A DNA stretch of 64,000 nt, from NCBI RefSeq assembly GCF_044797955.1, contig NZ_CP085211.1:434001-498000 (forward strand). Direction: 5' to 3'. Numbering within the stretch: the stretch's first letter is position 1; each line of letters begins with the position of its first letter. The notes beneath the pieces are model-generated. The model saw only the letters and a program-made list of their open reading frames with translations, was not told the origin of the DNA and ran no database searches. The DNA is from Idiomarina seosinensis_A. GTDB taxonomy: Bacteria; Pseudomonadota; Gammaproteobacteria; Enterobacterales; Alteromonadaceae. Both the position numbers and the translations under genes were made by a program. Of the stretch, positions 7,727 through 15,017 are shown in pieces.

Positions 7727-9433
7727 TTAACTGAGTACATCCATTCTGATTTGGTGCTGCTGCAGCATGAAGAGTGTTGCTGAGCGGTGCTCTTTTATCG
7801 CTACGGTTTTATCGCGGTGATACAGTTTAACGCCCGGAAAGACTTCTCTGCCAACACTAATTTTTAGTGGCGGATGGTCATCAGATGCTGCTTTAACAAC
7901 TGCCAGGTCGTCCCGGTAAGTGCTTAGCCGCGAGCGCTCCTGAGTTATCGCTTTAACCAGGGTGCGGGTGTGCTGCTCGCGCTGCTCTTCGTCTGTTAGC
8001 GCCTGGCAGCGCTGTAATCCTAACTGAAGGCGTTTCAGCTTGCTAATGGTACTTTTGAAGCCTGAACCCAGCCCCTGCATCTCATTTAATATGTCTTCAT
8101 TTGGCGGGGGTTCAGACAGCAGGAAACGCGTCCGGGTGCCAGCCCGGGCGCCCAGCTGGCCGGCAAAAATCGGCGCGCAGGTTTCAAATGTACCGCCAAT
8201 TATTTTGCCTCGGGCCTGCTTGTCATTACCACCAATCTCAGCAGTACCCGAGGTGATGACATGACAGTGGGTCAGCTGCTTATCAACCAGGATACCCTGG
8301 ACACTTTCCAGATAGGCGTACTGGGCGTAAGCGCACCAGATACTGCCGGCGGCATTGAGCTTAGCGGTGAGGTGTGGAATAAAGCTTTCGTTATCCAGAG
8401 CGCGCTGCTCTTCTTCTTTGGAAATATGGCCAATACAGCCTTTGCGAACGGTGATATTACCGCCGGCGCGCAGTTCTGCCGAGTCCACATAACCGGCAAC
8501 GGTAATATCGCCTGCGGCAACAATACGCATGCCTTCGGAAACGTTGCCGGAAATGATCACTGAGCCTTTAAAATCAACATGGCCGGTTGAAACATCGACG
8601 GATTTTAAGGTCAGCACATCGTCAATATTGGCCGTATTATGAGTAAACCAGGGCATACCCACTTTAGTAGCTACCAGCAGGTTACTGTCGTCGTCACTGA
8701 TTTTACTGCCTTCGCCTTCGGCCAGTTGCAAATCTTCACCGGCTTCGGCAGGAAGGTGCTCGCCTTTAACGGTAAAGCCGTCAGCGCCGGGCTCAGGGCC
8801 GTAGCGGCGCATTAAAGGCTCACCTTCGTGGACGGTGATGTGTTTACCCAGGTCGCGCATATCGACACGCCCGTCATCACGTTGCTGTGGTTTTAAAACG
8901 CGGTGTCTGGAATCTTCCACCAGTGCTTCGCAATAGGCATTTTGACCGTTTTTAGGCCAGCGGCCCTTAGCCACAGTTAGCTCAATGGTTGAACCCGAAG
9001 GAGACTCAATACAATGCTGTATTGCCTGATTTATGGCACCGCGCTGAATACCGCTGGAAACGCCAAGGCGTTTTAATTCGCTGAGAAACTTGGGTCGGGT
9101 GATCGGCTGGCCGCCGTATGGAGAGGTAACTTCAGCAGTCGCCAGCATATTATCTTCGCTAATGCTAATGGCAAGAGTGGCGTCGATAAGTTGTGCAACC
9201 GCCTCGGTGTAATTACCGTTTGACTGGCCCTGCTGCTCAGCCCACTGGTTAAATTTGGTCGCAACAGCATTAAACACGCCGCTATCGGCTAATTGCGCAC
9301 TGGCAAACTCCGATAGCTGAAACGCTTGTTTTAAATGTTCGCCTTTGACATTTTTTGCTGCCGCCGACACGGCAATGTAGACGTCAGAGCCATTACTGTT
9401 AAAGCGAACGTGTTGCGACGTGTTGCCGGGCAT
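7727..9433 (-). CDS. FapA (DUF342) polymer-forming domain protein
   Basis: A 568-residue cytoplasmic protein of the FapA/DUF342 family. It has an N-terminal region (1-170), a repetitive glycine/valine-rich segment predicted as a right-handed beta-helix (about residues 230-420, for example GSVIISGNVSEGMRIVAAGDITVAGYVDSA), and a C-terminal coiled coil (about 440-510). The biochemical role is not established; family members are often near signalling or motility genes. Here it lies between rsmC (3-base gap) and an Hpt gene, in a long minus-strand run headed by rimB. Start ATG at 9433. I see no catalytic motif. Confidence 0.8.
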   Translation of the reverse strand: MPGNTSQHVRFNSNGSDVYIAVSAAAKNVKGEHLKQAFQLSEFASAQLADSGVFNAVATKFNQWAEQQGQSNGNYTEAVAQLIDATLAISISEDNMLATAEVTSPYGGQPITRPKFLSELKRLGVSSGIQRGAINQAIQHCIESPSGSTIELTVAKGRWPKNGQNAYCEALVEDSRHRVLKPQQRDDGRVDMRDLGKHITVHEGEPLMRRYGPEPGADGFTVKGEHLPAEAGEDLQLAEGEGSKISDDDSNLLVATKVGMPWFTHNTANIDDVLTLKSVDVSTGHVDFKGSVIISGNVSEGMRIVAAGDITVAGYVDSAELRAGGNITVRKGCIGHISKEEEQRALDNESFIPHLTAKLNAAGSIWCAYAQYAYLESVQGILVDKQLTHCHVITSGTAEIGGNDKQARGKIIGGTFETCAPIFAGQLGARAGTRTRFLLSEPPPNEDILNEMQGLGSGFKSTISKLKRLQLGLQRCQALTDEEQREQHTRTLVKAITQERSRLSTYRDDLAVVKAASDDHPPLKISVGREVFPGVKLYHRDKTVAIKEHRSATLFMLQQHQIRMDVLS

Positions 9434-9517
9434 AACACCTGCTGGTTCAGTTTTCTATTATCACTGTATCGGCTCAGTGTACCGAAAAATGAGCACGGTG
9501 TGAGTAATTTTTTAACG

Positions 9518-9856
9518 TTAATGTCTGTCCAAATAGCTGGCGCTTGCCTGTAAGACATCAGCAAGGCATCCATTCAGTTGGTGCAAGTGCAGGCGTTTGT
9601 CGGCAAGACTTAATTGCGGCCATTGCTGGTAACATATTAAGGCGAAGTTGCTCAACTGGCTGGCGCCAATAGTCGAGCTTAATCCTTTTAATGTGTGAAG
9701 CGTTAACAAAGCATCCTGCTGGTCATTTGATAATGACTCATCCGCCAGTAATGGCTGGTACTGCAACTGGAACTGTTGCAGTACCGCCCGGTAAATACCC
9801 GGGTCATCATTGCAGTGCCGCAAACCCTGTTGAAAATCAATCGGCTGAGCTTTCAT
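9518..9856 (-). CDS. second stand-alone Hpt domain protein
   Basis: A 112-residue histidine phosphotransfer protein. His54 in LHTLKGLSSTIGA is the phosphoacceptor and matches the Hpt consensus well. Its start overlaps the stop of the M14-like peptidase gene by four bases (ATGA), indicating translational coupling. The FapA-domain gene follows after 84 bases. No hybrid kinase is nearby, so the partner is unknown; the kinase upstream of arcA lacks the receiver domain that would normally feed an Hpt protein. It may be wired to c-di-GMP or ribosome-modification signalling through its operon neighbours, which is inference only. Confidence 0.85.
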   Translation of the reverse strand: MKAQPIDFQQGLRHCNDDPGIYRAVLQQFQLQYQPLLADESLSNDQQDALLTLHTLKGLSSTIGASQLSNFALICYQQWPQLSLADKRLHLHQLNGCLADVLQASASYLDRH

Positions 9857-10902
9857 GAGGTGCGGCTGTCATAAACTTCAGCAAATGAATCAACCACTTC
9901 ACTGGCTTCAGACATTTCGTTTTTATCAAACTGCGCCACGTTAAATAAGGCTTCGCCCTCGTTAGCTACCGGTATATTGCTGCAGCCAATCACAATGCCG
10001 TGTACCGGTGAAGCGATGATGTCGGCTTCGTCGGCATGAGGGCTGACAGTATGAGCCAGTACCTGATCTTTTTGAATGGTCTGACCCAGCTCGACTTTGC
10101 GCAATACCAGCCCGTCTTTTTCGGCCCGCACCCAGGTTGAGCGGTTAGCAATAACCGGGCTGAAGCGTTTGCCGCGGCGCCGGCCCTTAATCATTTTAAG
10201 GTGTTTCATCACGTTTTGTACGCCAATGACCCCTGAGTTAATCGACGGTTGATCGAAGCGCAGTGCTTCGCCGGCCTCGTACAGGATCAGCGGAATATTT
10301 AACTCATTAGCCAATGAACGTAACGAACCATCGCGTTCTTTTGAATGTAAAATAACCGGCGAGCCAAAGGCTTTGGCCATAGCCAGTGCCGCGCTGTTTT
10401 CCACATCAACCCGTATTTGCGGCAGATTACTGCGGTGGATAGCACCGGTATGTAAATCGACCACATGGGTCGCCTTGCTGACCAGTTGCTGGCTGAATAA
10501 GTAGGCCATTCGGGAACCCAGGGCGCCTCGTTCTGAGCCCGGAAAGCAACGGTTTAAATCGCGCCGATCCGGTAAATAGCGAGACTGCTGCACAAAGCCA
10601 AACAAATTAACGATAGGCACGACAATAAGCGTACCGCTAAGCTCAAGAGCGTCGGTGTTGTTGATGATTTGTCGGCAAATTTCGATGCCGTTAAGCTCGT
10701 CACCGTGAATAGCCGCGCAAAGTAACATGACTGGCCCGGGGCGGGTGCCATGAAAAACATCAATACGCAGATCCAGAGGGGCATCGTTGTATAAACGCAC
10801 CGCCGGCAACAGAATGTGTTGATGTGAGCCAGGCTCAATGCGTTTGCCCGCCAGCTCAAAAACAGCCATTGCGGTTTTAGCTGAGTTACGCTGAGCTGCC
10901 AT
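9853..10902 (-). CDS. M14-type succinylglutamate desuccinylase/aspartoacylase family hydrolase
   Basis: A 349-residue zinc hydrolase of the AstE/AspA branch of the M14 fold. Zinc and catalytic residues appear in order: AAIHGDELNG (HxxE), DRRDLNRCFPG (substrate arginine and asparagine), VVDLHTG (zinc histidine) and LYEAGE (general-base glutamate). A C-terminal barrel-sandwich segment (about 250-330) is typical of family members that act on larger substrates. Its ATG overlaps the rimK stop. In many gammaproteobacteria this hydrolase travels with rimK and the RimB-like protease. A role in trimming RimK-added glutamates is an attractive inference and is unproven. There is no arginine-catabolism (ast) context. 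Confidence 0.82.
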   Translation of the reverse strand: MAAQRNSAKTAMAVFELAGKRIEPGSHQHILLPAVRLYNDAPLDLRIDVFHGTRPGPVMLLCAAIHGDELNGIEICRQIINNTDALELSGTLIVVPIVNLFGFVQQSRYLPDRRDLNRCFPGSERGALGSRMAYLFSQQLVSKATHVVDLHTGAIHRSNLPQIRVDVENSAALAMAKAFGSPVILHSKERDGSLRSLANELNIPLILYEAGEALRFDQPSINSGVIGVQNVMKHLKMIKGRRRGKRFSPVIANRSTWVRAEKDGLVLRKVELGQTIQKDQVLAHTVSPHADEADIIASPVHGIVIGCSNIPVANEGEALFNVAQFDKNEMSEASEVVDSFAEVYDSRTS

Positions 10903-11807
10903 TAACCACGGCCTTTAGTACGGGTGTTGTGGGCTTTGGCGTTTTTTTCCAAAAAGCTGATGATTTGGCCGGCTACGTTTTTCCCCGAGGCGGTCTCAAT
11001 ACCTTCCAGGCCCGGCGATGAATTAACTTCCATTACCAACGGGCCATGGTTAGAGCGCAGAATATCCACCCCGGCTACGTTAAGCCCCATGGTTTTGGCT
11101 GCTTTAATTGCCGTCTGCCGCTCAGCCGGGGTCAGCTTAACCAGGCTGGCGCTGCCGCCCCGGTGCAGATTAGAGCGGAACTCGCCGGCCTTTGCCTGCC
11201 GCTTCATCGAGGCAATCACTTTATCGCCGATGACAAAACAACGAATATCGGCACCACCCGCCTCGCGAATATATTCCTGCACCATAATATTGGATTTCAT
11301 GCCCATAAAGGCTTCAATAACGCTCTCTGCCGCCTGCGCGGTTTCTGCCAGCACTACCCCAATACCCTGAGTACCCTCAAGCAGTTTAATCACTAGCGGC
11401 GCACCGCCCACCATGTCGATAAGGTCAGGAATGTCTTTGGGCTGATCCGCAAAACCGGTAATCGGCAGACCGATGCCTTTGCGCGACAACAGCTGCATTG
11501 ATCGCAGTTTGTCGCGGCTGCGCGAAATAGCCACGGATTCATTTAACGGGTAGGTACCCATCATTTCAAACTGACGCAGTACCGCAGTACCGTAAAAGGT
11601 AATGGAGGCGCCAATCCGCGGAATAACGCAGTCGTAGTGAACCAACTCTTTACCGTGCCGGTGGATGGAGTTCTCGCGGGCATTGATGTTCATGTAGCAG
11701 CTCAGCGGATTCATAACATCCACCTCATGTCCTGCTTCTTGCGCAGCCTCTACCAGACGACGGGTGGAGTACAGATTGCTGTTGCGCGATAAAATAGCTA
11801 TTCGCAT
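10902..11807 (-). CDS. rimK: RimK, ribosomal protein S6 glutamate ligase
   Basis: A 301-residue ATP-grasp ligase, nearly the length of E. coli RimK (300). It adds glutamate residues to the C-terminus of ribosomal protein S6, and can also make poly-alpha-glutamate. The N-terminal pre-ATP-grasp domain begins MRIAILSRNSNLYSTRRL. ATP-grasp features include LLEGTQGIGVVLAET, QEYIREAGGADIRCFVIG and the metal-binding VMEVNSSPGLEGIE near residue 257. AGGAGAG precedes the ATG at 11807. It overlaps rimB upstream by 10 bases and the M14-like gene downstream, so all three are one operon. Confidence 0.95.
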   Translation of the reverse strand: MRIAILSRNSNLYSTRRLVEAAQEAGHEVDVMNPLSCYMNINARENSIHRHGKELVHYDCVIPRIGASITFYGTAVLRQFEMMGTYPLNESVAISRSRDKLRSMQLLSRKGIGLPITGFADQPKDIPDLIDMVGGAPLVIKLLEGTQGIGVVLAETAQAAESVIEAFMGMKSNIMVQEYIREAGGADIRCFVIGDKVIASMKRQAKAGEFRSNLHRGGSASLVKLTPAERQTAIKAAKTMGLNVAGVDILRSNHGPLVMEVNSSPGLEGIETASGKNVAGQIISFLEKNAKAHNTRTKGRG

Positions 11808-12226
11808 GGGAACTCTCCTAATAGGTGGGCGGCGGCCGGATTAACCGTAAAGTGGTGGCGCATGGCCTGGCGGCCCAGCAGCATGCGAAACTTCATGGTA
11901 TCGCGGTTCGTTAATGTCAGTTCGATGATTTCATTAAAAGACCCCAGCACCAGACGCGAACGGATGACATAGCGCATTTCGCTGTGTCCTCCCGAATCGG
12001 TTACCTGGCGTTGCTCGTAGACAGGCACATCAAACTGGTGTTCTTGTTTGGAGTCTTGCTGAGGGTGCAGGTACACTCTCAACCAGGCTTCGCCATCGCG
12101 CTCGAACGGGACCAGTTTAAACGCATGGAGGCAACTGGTCTTGGCACCGGTATCAACTTTCATATGAATGCGATCGATGCCAAGTTCCGGCAGTGCGCCC
12201 CATTCTTTCCAGCCCAATGTCTGCAT
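11798..12226 (-). CDS. rimB: RimB-like retropepsin-type protease (PF05618)
   Basis: A 142-residue member of the Zn_protease/retropepsin-like family often annotated as ATP-dependent zinc protease. The key motif KVDTGAKTSCLHA, near residues 23-35, is an aspartic-protease type DTG. In Pseudomonas the homologue RimB works with RimK and the phosphodiesterase RimA to control glutamylation of S6. It is the first gene of the minus-strand rim set, with a good GGAGG-type site upstream of ATG 12226, and the intergenic space to the divergent EAL gene is 111 bases. The family is clear; the activity is inferred from the Pseudomonas system. Confidence 0.85.
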   Translation of the reverse strand: MQTLGWKEWGALPELGIDRIHMKVDTGAKTSCLHAFKLVPFERDGEAWLRVYLHPQQDSKQEHQFDVPVYEQRQVTDSGGHSEMRYVIRSRLVLGSFNEIIELTLTNRDTMKFRMLLGRQAMRHHFTVNPAAAHLLGEFPCE

Positions 12227-12337
12227 TTTTCTCCTCCTTAAAGAACCAAAGTTTTATACAGATACGTATACAATACAAGCCAAGTTACGTAATCTGTTCT
12301 ACTATTTTTTTTAAACAACATCTTTTAAGGAGATGAC

Positions 12338-13072
12338 ATGGCCGCGTGCCCAGCGTGTGATTGCGAAACCCCGTTAGGGTTTAAAATCCGAATGGCGTTT
12401 CAGCCAATAGTCAATGTGCAGAGCAAAGATGTTTTTGCTTTTGAAGCGCTGGTTCGTGGGGCTAATGGAGAAGGTGCCGGAGAAGTGCTGGCGCGGGTCA
12501 ACGAGAGCAATAAATATACCTTTGACCAGACCTGCCGAATGGCAGCGATCGAAACAGCCGCAGCCGTTAATCTGCCGTCAAAGCTTAGTATTAATTTTAT
12601 GCCTAACGCGATATACGAACCGGAAACCTGCCTGGCAAAAACCTTAAAAACTGCCCGAAAAACAGGCTTTCCGCGCGAGCGTATTATTTTTGAAGTGACC
12701 GAGCACGAAAAAGTCGAAAACCATGAGCTGTTAGTTGATGTTTTTAAAACCTATCGGCAGCATGGTTTTTTAACCGCCATCGATGATTTCGGTGAGGGCT
12801 ATGCGGGCCTGAACTTACTGGCTGATTTCCAGCCAGATATCTTAAAAATTGATATGAAACTGGTGCGTAATATCCATCAGGACCGAATTAAAAAGGCTTT
12901 GTTCTCGGCGGTACAGCGGGCAGCGGAAGAGCTCGGTATCCTGCTAATCGCCGAGGGGGTAGAAACCCACGACGAATACCTGTATCTGAAATATAACGGA
13001 GTCGAATTGATGCAGGGCTATTATTTTCAGAAGCCCGAGATCGAAGCTTACACCATACCTGAATTTGATTAA
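12338..13072 (+). CDS. single-domain EAL c-di-GMP phosphodiesterase (RimA-like)
   Basis: A 244-residue protein that is almost entirely an EAL domain, expected to hydrolyse c-di-GMP to pGpG. Catalytic and metal residues look intact: FEALVRG, SINFMPN, IIFEVTEHE, IDDFGEGYAGL, LKIDMKLV, AEGVET and MQGYYF. The N-terminus has a cysteine cluster, CPACDC (residues 5-10), that could bind metal or sense redox. The ribosome binding site AAGGAG is strong. The gene is divergent from rimB-rimK, which matches the functional link of EAL protein RimA with RimB and RimK in Pseudomonas. Its stop overlaps the facing DUF2982 stop by four bases. Confidence 0.88.
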   Translation: MAACPACDCETPLGFKIRMAFQPIVNVQSKDVFAFEALVRGANGEGAGEVLARVNESNKYTFDQTCRMAAIETAAAVNLPSKLSINFMPNAIYEPETCLAKTLKTARKTGFPRERIIFEVTEHEKVENHELLVDVFKTYRQHGFLTAIDDFGEGYAGLNLLADFQPDILKIDMKLVRNIHQDRIKKALFSAVQRAAEELGILLIAEGVETHDEYLYLKYNGVELMQGYYFQKPEIEAYTIPEFD

Positions 13073-13737
13073 CTGTGGTTACGACTGGCCTGCAAGTGCT
13101 GTAAGTGGGCTTTAAATTCGTAAATCTCCCGGTCCAGCGCCGACGCGCTGACATACAAGTCATAGCCCAGTAACTCGCGCAGTTGTTCCATGCGTAGCCC
13201 GAACGAAGCAATTAACCCTTTATAAACTGTACCGGCAGGGCTGACATAGCGGTCGGGAATATCAAAATATTGCGAGTAGTCCGTCTGATCGGGCCGCTCA
13301 TGGCGCAAAGCCATGGTTAACAACTGGCGCTGCTCGAATAACAGCGCCGAGGCCAGCCGTGGCGAAACAGACCGCAGTACCTCGTCAACATCATGCAGCC
13401 GAAAGCCGATAAACGGGGCATCTTCCAGTTCCAGCACCCGACTGATGCGCGGCACATCGTAACGAATAATGTTATCCCAGCTAACCTGCCAGCTACCGCG
13501 GCGGTGCAGATAGCGGATGTGCTCCGGAGTAATAACCAGTGACACATCAGGTTCAATCAGTTTTCCCACACCCAGCAATAAAAAAATAGCAGAGGCGGCA
13601 CCGAACACCACGCTCACACCCAGTGGCACCTGGTCACTGGCCAGATGCGCGAAAACAATGACGATAAACAGTGCCAGCCCAATACCGCAAAAGGTAAGAG
13701 CGTTGCGCTTAGCTGCCGGGGTAACATTAAACTGCAT
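13069..13737 (-). CDS. DUF2982 inner-membrane protein
   Basis: A 222-residue protein with two N-terminal membrane helices at about residues 14-31 and 40-57. A cytoplasmic domain follows that begins with LVITPEHIRYLHRRG, resembling a PH-like fold. The C-terminus is charged. It matches my recollection of the DUF2982 family, which in Alteromonadales and Vibrio sits next to mutH. The function is unknown. It overlaps the end of mutH by 11 bases and faces the EAL gene. Confidence 0.65.
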   Translation of the reverse strand: MQFNVTPAAKRNALTFCGIGLALFIVIVFAHLASDQVPLGVSVVFGAASAIFLLLGVGKLIEPDVSLVITPEHIRYLHRRGSWQVSWDNIIRYDVPRISRVLELEDAPFIGFRLHDVDEVLRSVSPRLASALLFEQRQLLTMALRHERPDQTDYSQYFDIPDRYVSPAGTVYKGLIASFGLRMEQLRELLGYDLYVSASALDREIYEFKAHLQHLQASRNHS

Positions 13738-14407
13738 TAAACACCTGTTGAATAAGTTGTCGGGTAAAATTCTTTTTTAAATAAAAGCCCCGCGGACGCA
13801 CCTGAATAATACCACCATCAGGTCCATACGCATCCGTTAAGGCGCTGCCGTCGGCAGCCTTGGGCCGAATCTGCAGGGCACTGCCCTGACGGGCAGTGAT
13901 CGACTCTACCTGGCCCAGCGCAATGCGATCCATGTGTTCTTCCCAGTCCTGTTGCAGACACAGCTCCTGTTCAGCAGAAGGCTGCCAGATAAAGGCACTG
14001 CCGACTACACGCTCGGCCAGAGGAACAGACCGGCGGCCGTCAATCGGCAACCATAGCACACATTGTAACTTGTTATATACGTTGCTTGAGCGCCATTGGA
14101 TGCCCTCAATATTGGTTAACGGAGCAACGCAAACAAAGGTTGTTTCCAGCGGCTGACCGGCAGCATCGACTGGCAGCGTTTTTAATTCCACCCCCAGCTC
14201 AGGGAAGTCCTGAGTGGGCTTAGAACCGGCGGTGGCACCCAGGTAATGTTCCAGCAACATGCCGACCCAGCCTTTATCGCGACGCAAATCAGCCGGAATA
14301 GCCAGATCCGCACGGGCCGCCAGATCACCGAATCGCTGACCGGCCAGCTCACTGGCACGGCTGAATAATTCATCAATACTGTGTGGGCGAGTGGATGTAA
14401 ATGTCAT
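13727..14407 (-). CDS. mutH: DNA mismatch repair endonuclease MutH
   Basis: A 226-residue type II restriction-like endonuclease that nicks the unmethylated strand at hemimethylated GATC sites after MutS-MutL recognition. Catalytic residues can be placed in KPTQDFPELGVELKTLP, with the aspartate and the ExK pair. Length matches E. coli MutH (229). Its presence implies Dam methylation in this organism. Start ATG 14407 is divergent from rppH, a common arrangement in gammaproteobacteria. Confidence 0.95.
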   Translation of the reverse strand: MTFTSTRPHSIDELFSRASELAGQRFGDLAARADLAIPADLRRDKGWVGMLLEHYLGATAGSKPTQDFPELGVELKTLPVDAAGQPLETTFVCVAPLTNIEGIQWRSSNVYNKLQCVLWLPIDGRRSVPLAERVVGSAFIWQPSAEQELCLQQDWEEHMDRIALGQVESITARQGSALQIRPKAADGSALTDAYGPDGGIIQVRPRGFYLKKNFTRQLIQQVFNAV

Positions 14408-14486
14408 ATTAGGCCGTTAATGGTTTGCCCAATGCAGGGCTTTATGGAAGAATCAATGCTATCAGAGAATAATTGAGGTTGCTCGA

Positions 14487-15014
14487 GTGATAGATGCTGA
14501 AGGATTCCGGCCAAATGTAGGAATCGTCATCTGTAACGGGCATGGGCAGGTATTTTGGGCTCGTCGTATAAACCAGCACAGCTGGCAATTTCCGCAAGGC
14601 GGTATTGACGAAGGCGAGACGCCTGAGCAGGCAATGTATCGCGAACTTTGGGAAGAAGTCGGGTTAAAGCCGGATCAGGTCGAAATTCTGTACACCAGCC
14701 GTCACTGGTTGCGTTATCGGTTGCCAAAGCGGCTTATCCGTCGCGAACAACGGCCCATGTGTGTTGGTCAGAAACAAAAGTGGTTTTTATTGCGGCTAAA
14801 ATGCCGCGAAGAAGATGTTGATGTTTTAAAGTCCGGCCATCCCGAATTTGATGGTTGGCGGTGGGTCAGTTTTTGGTATCCGGTGCGCCAGGTGGTGGCT
14901 TTTAAACGCGATGTCTACCGGCGCGTAATGAAAGAGTTTGCCAGTCACGCCATGCCATTTCAGGGTGGCGGGCGACCTTCGCGCCACCCGCGCGGTAATA
15001 AACGAAGGCGTTGA
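14487..15014 (+). CDS. rppH: RNA pyrophosphohydrolase RppH
   Basis: A 175-residue Nudix hydrolase that removes pyrophosphate from the 5' end of mRNA and so triggers RNase E decay. The Nudix box runs from GGIDEGET to LWEEVGL with all signature residues. The N-terminal MIDAEGFRPNVGIVICN is typical. A GTG start at 14487 is chosen because it matches the family start and GAGG lies upstream. It is followed after three bases by ptsP, the same pairing as in E. coli. Confidence 0.95.
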   Translation: MIDAEGFRPNVGIVICNGHGQVFWARRINQHSWQFPQGGIDEGETPEQAMYRELWEEVGLKPDQVEILYTSRHWLRYRLPKRLIRREQRPMCVGQKQKWFLLRLKCREEDVDVLKSGHPEFDGWRWVSFWYPVRQVVAFKRDVYRRVMKEFASHAMPFQGGGRPSRHPRGNKRRR

Positions 15015-15017
15015 ATC

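Noticed and set aside
8261..8563. Plus-strand 100-residue open frame inside the FapA gene
   Set aside because: Shadow of the beta-helix repeats on the other strand, no family match.
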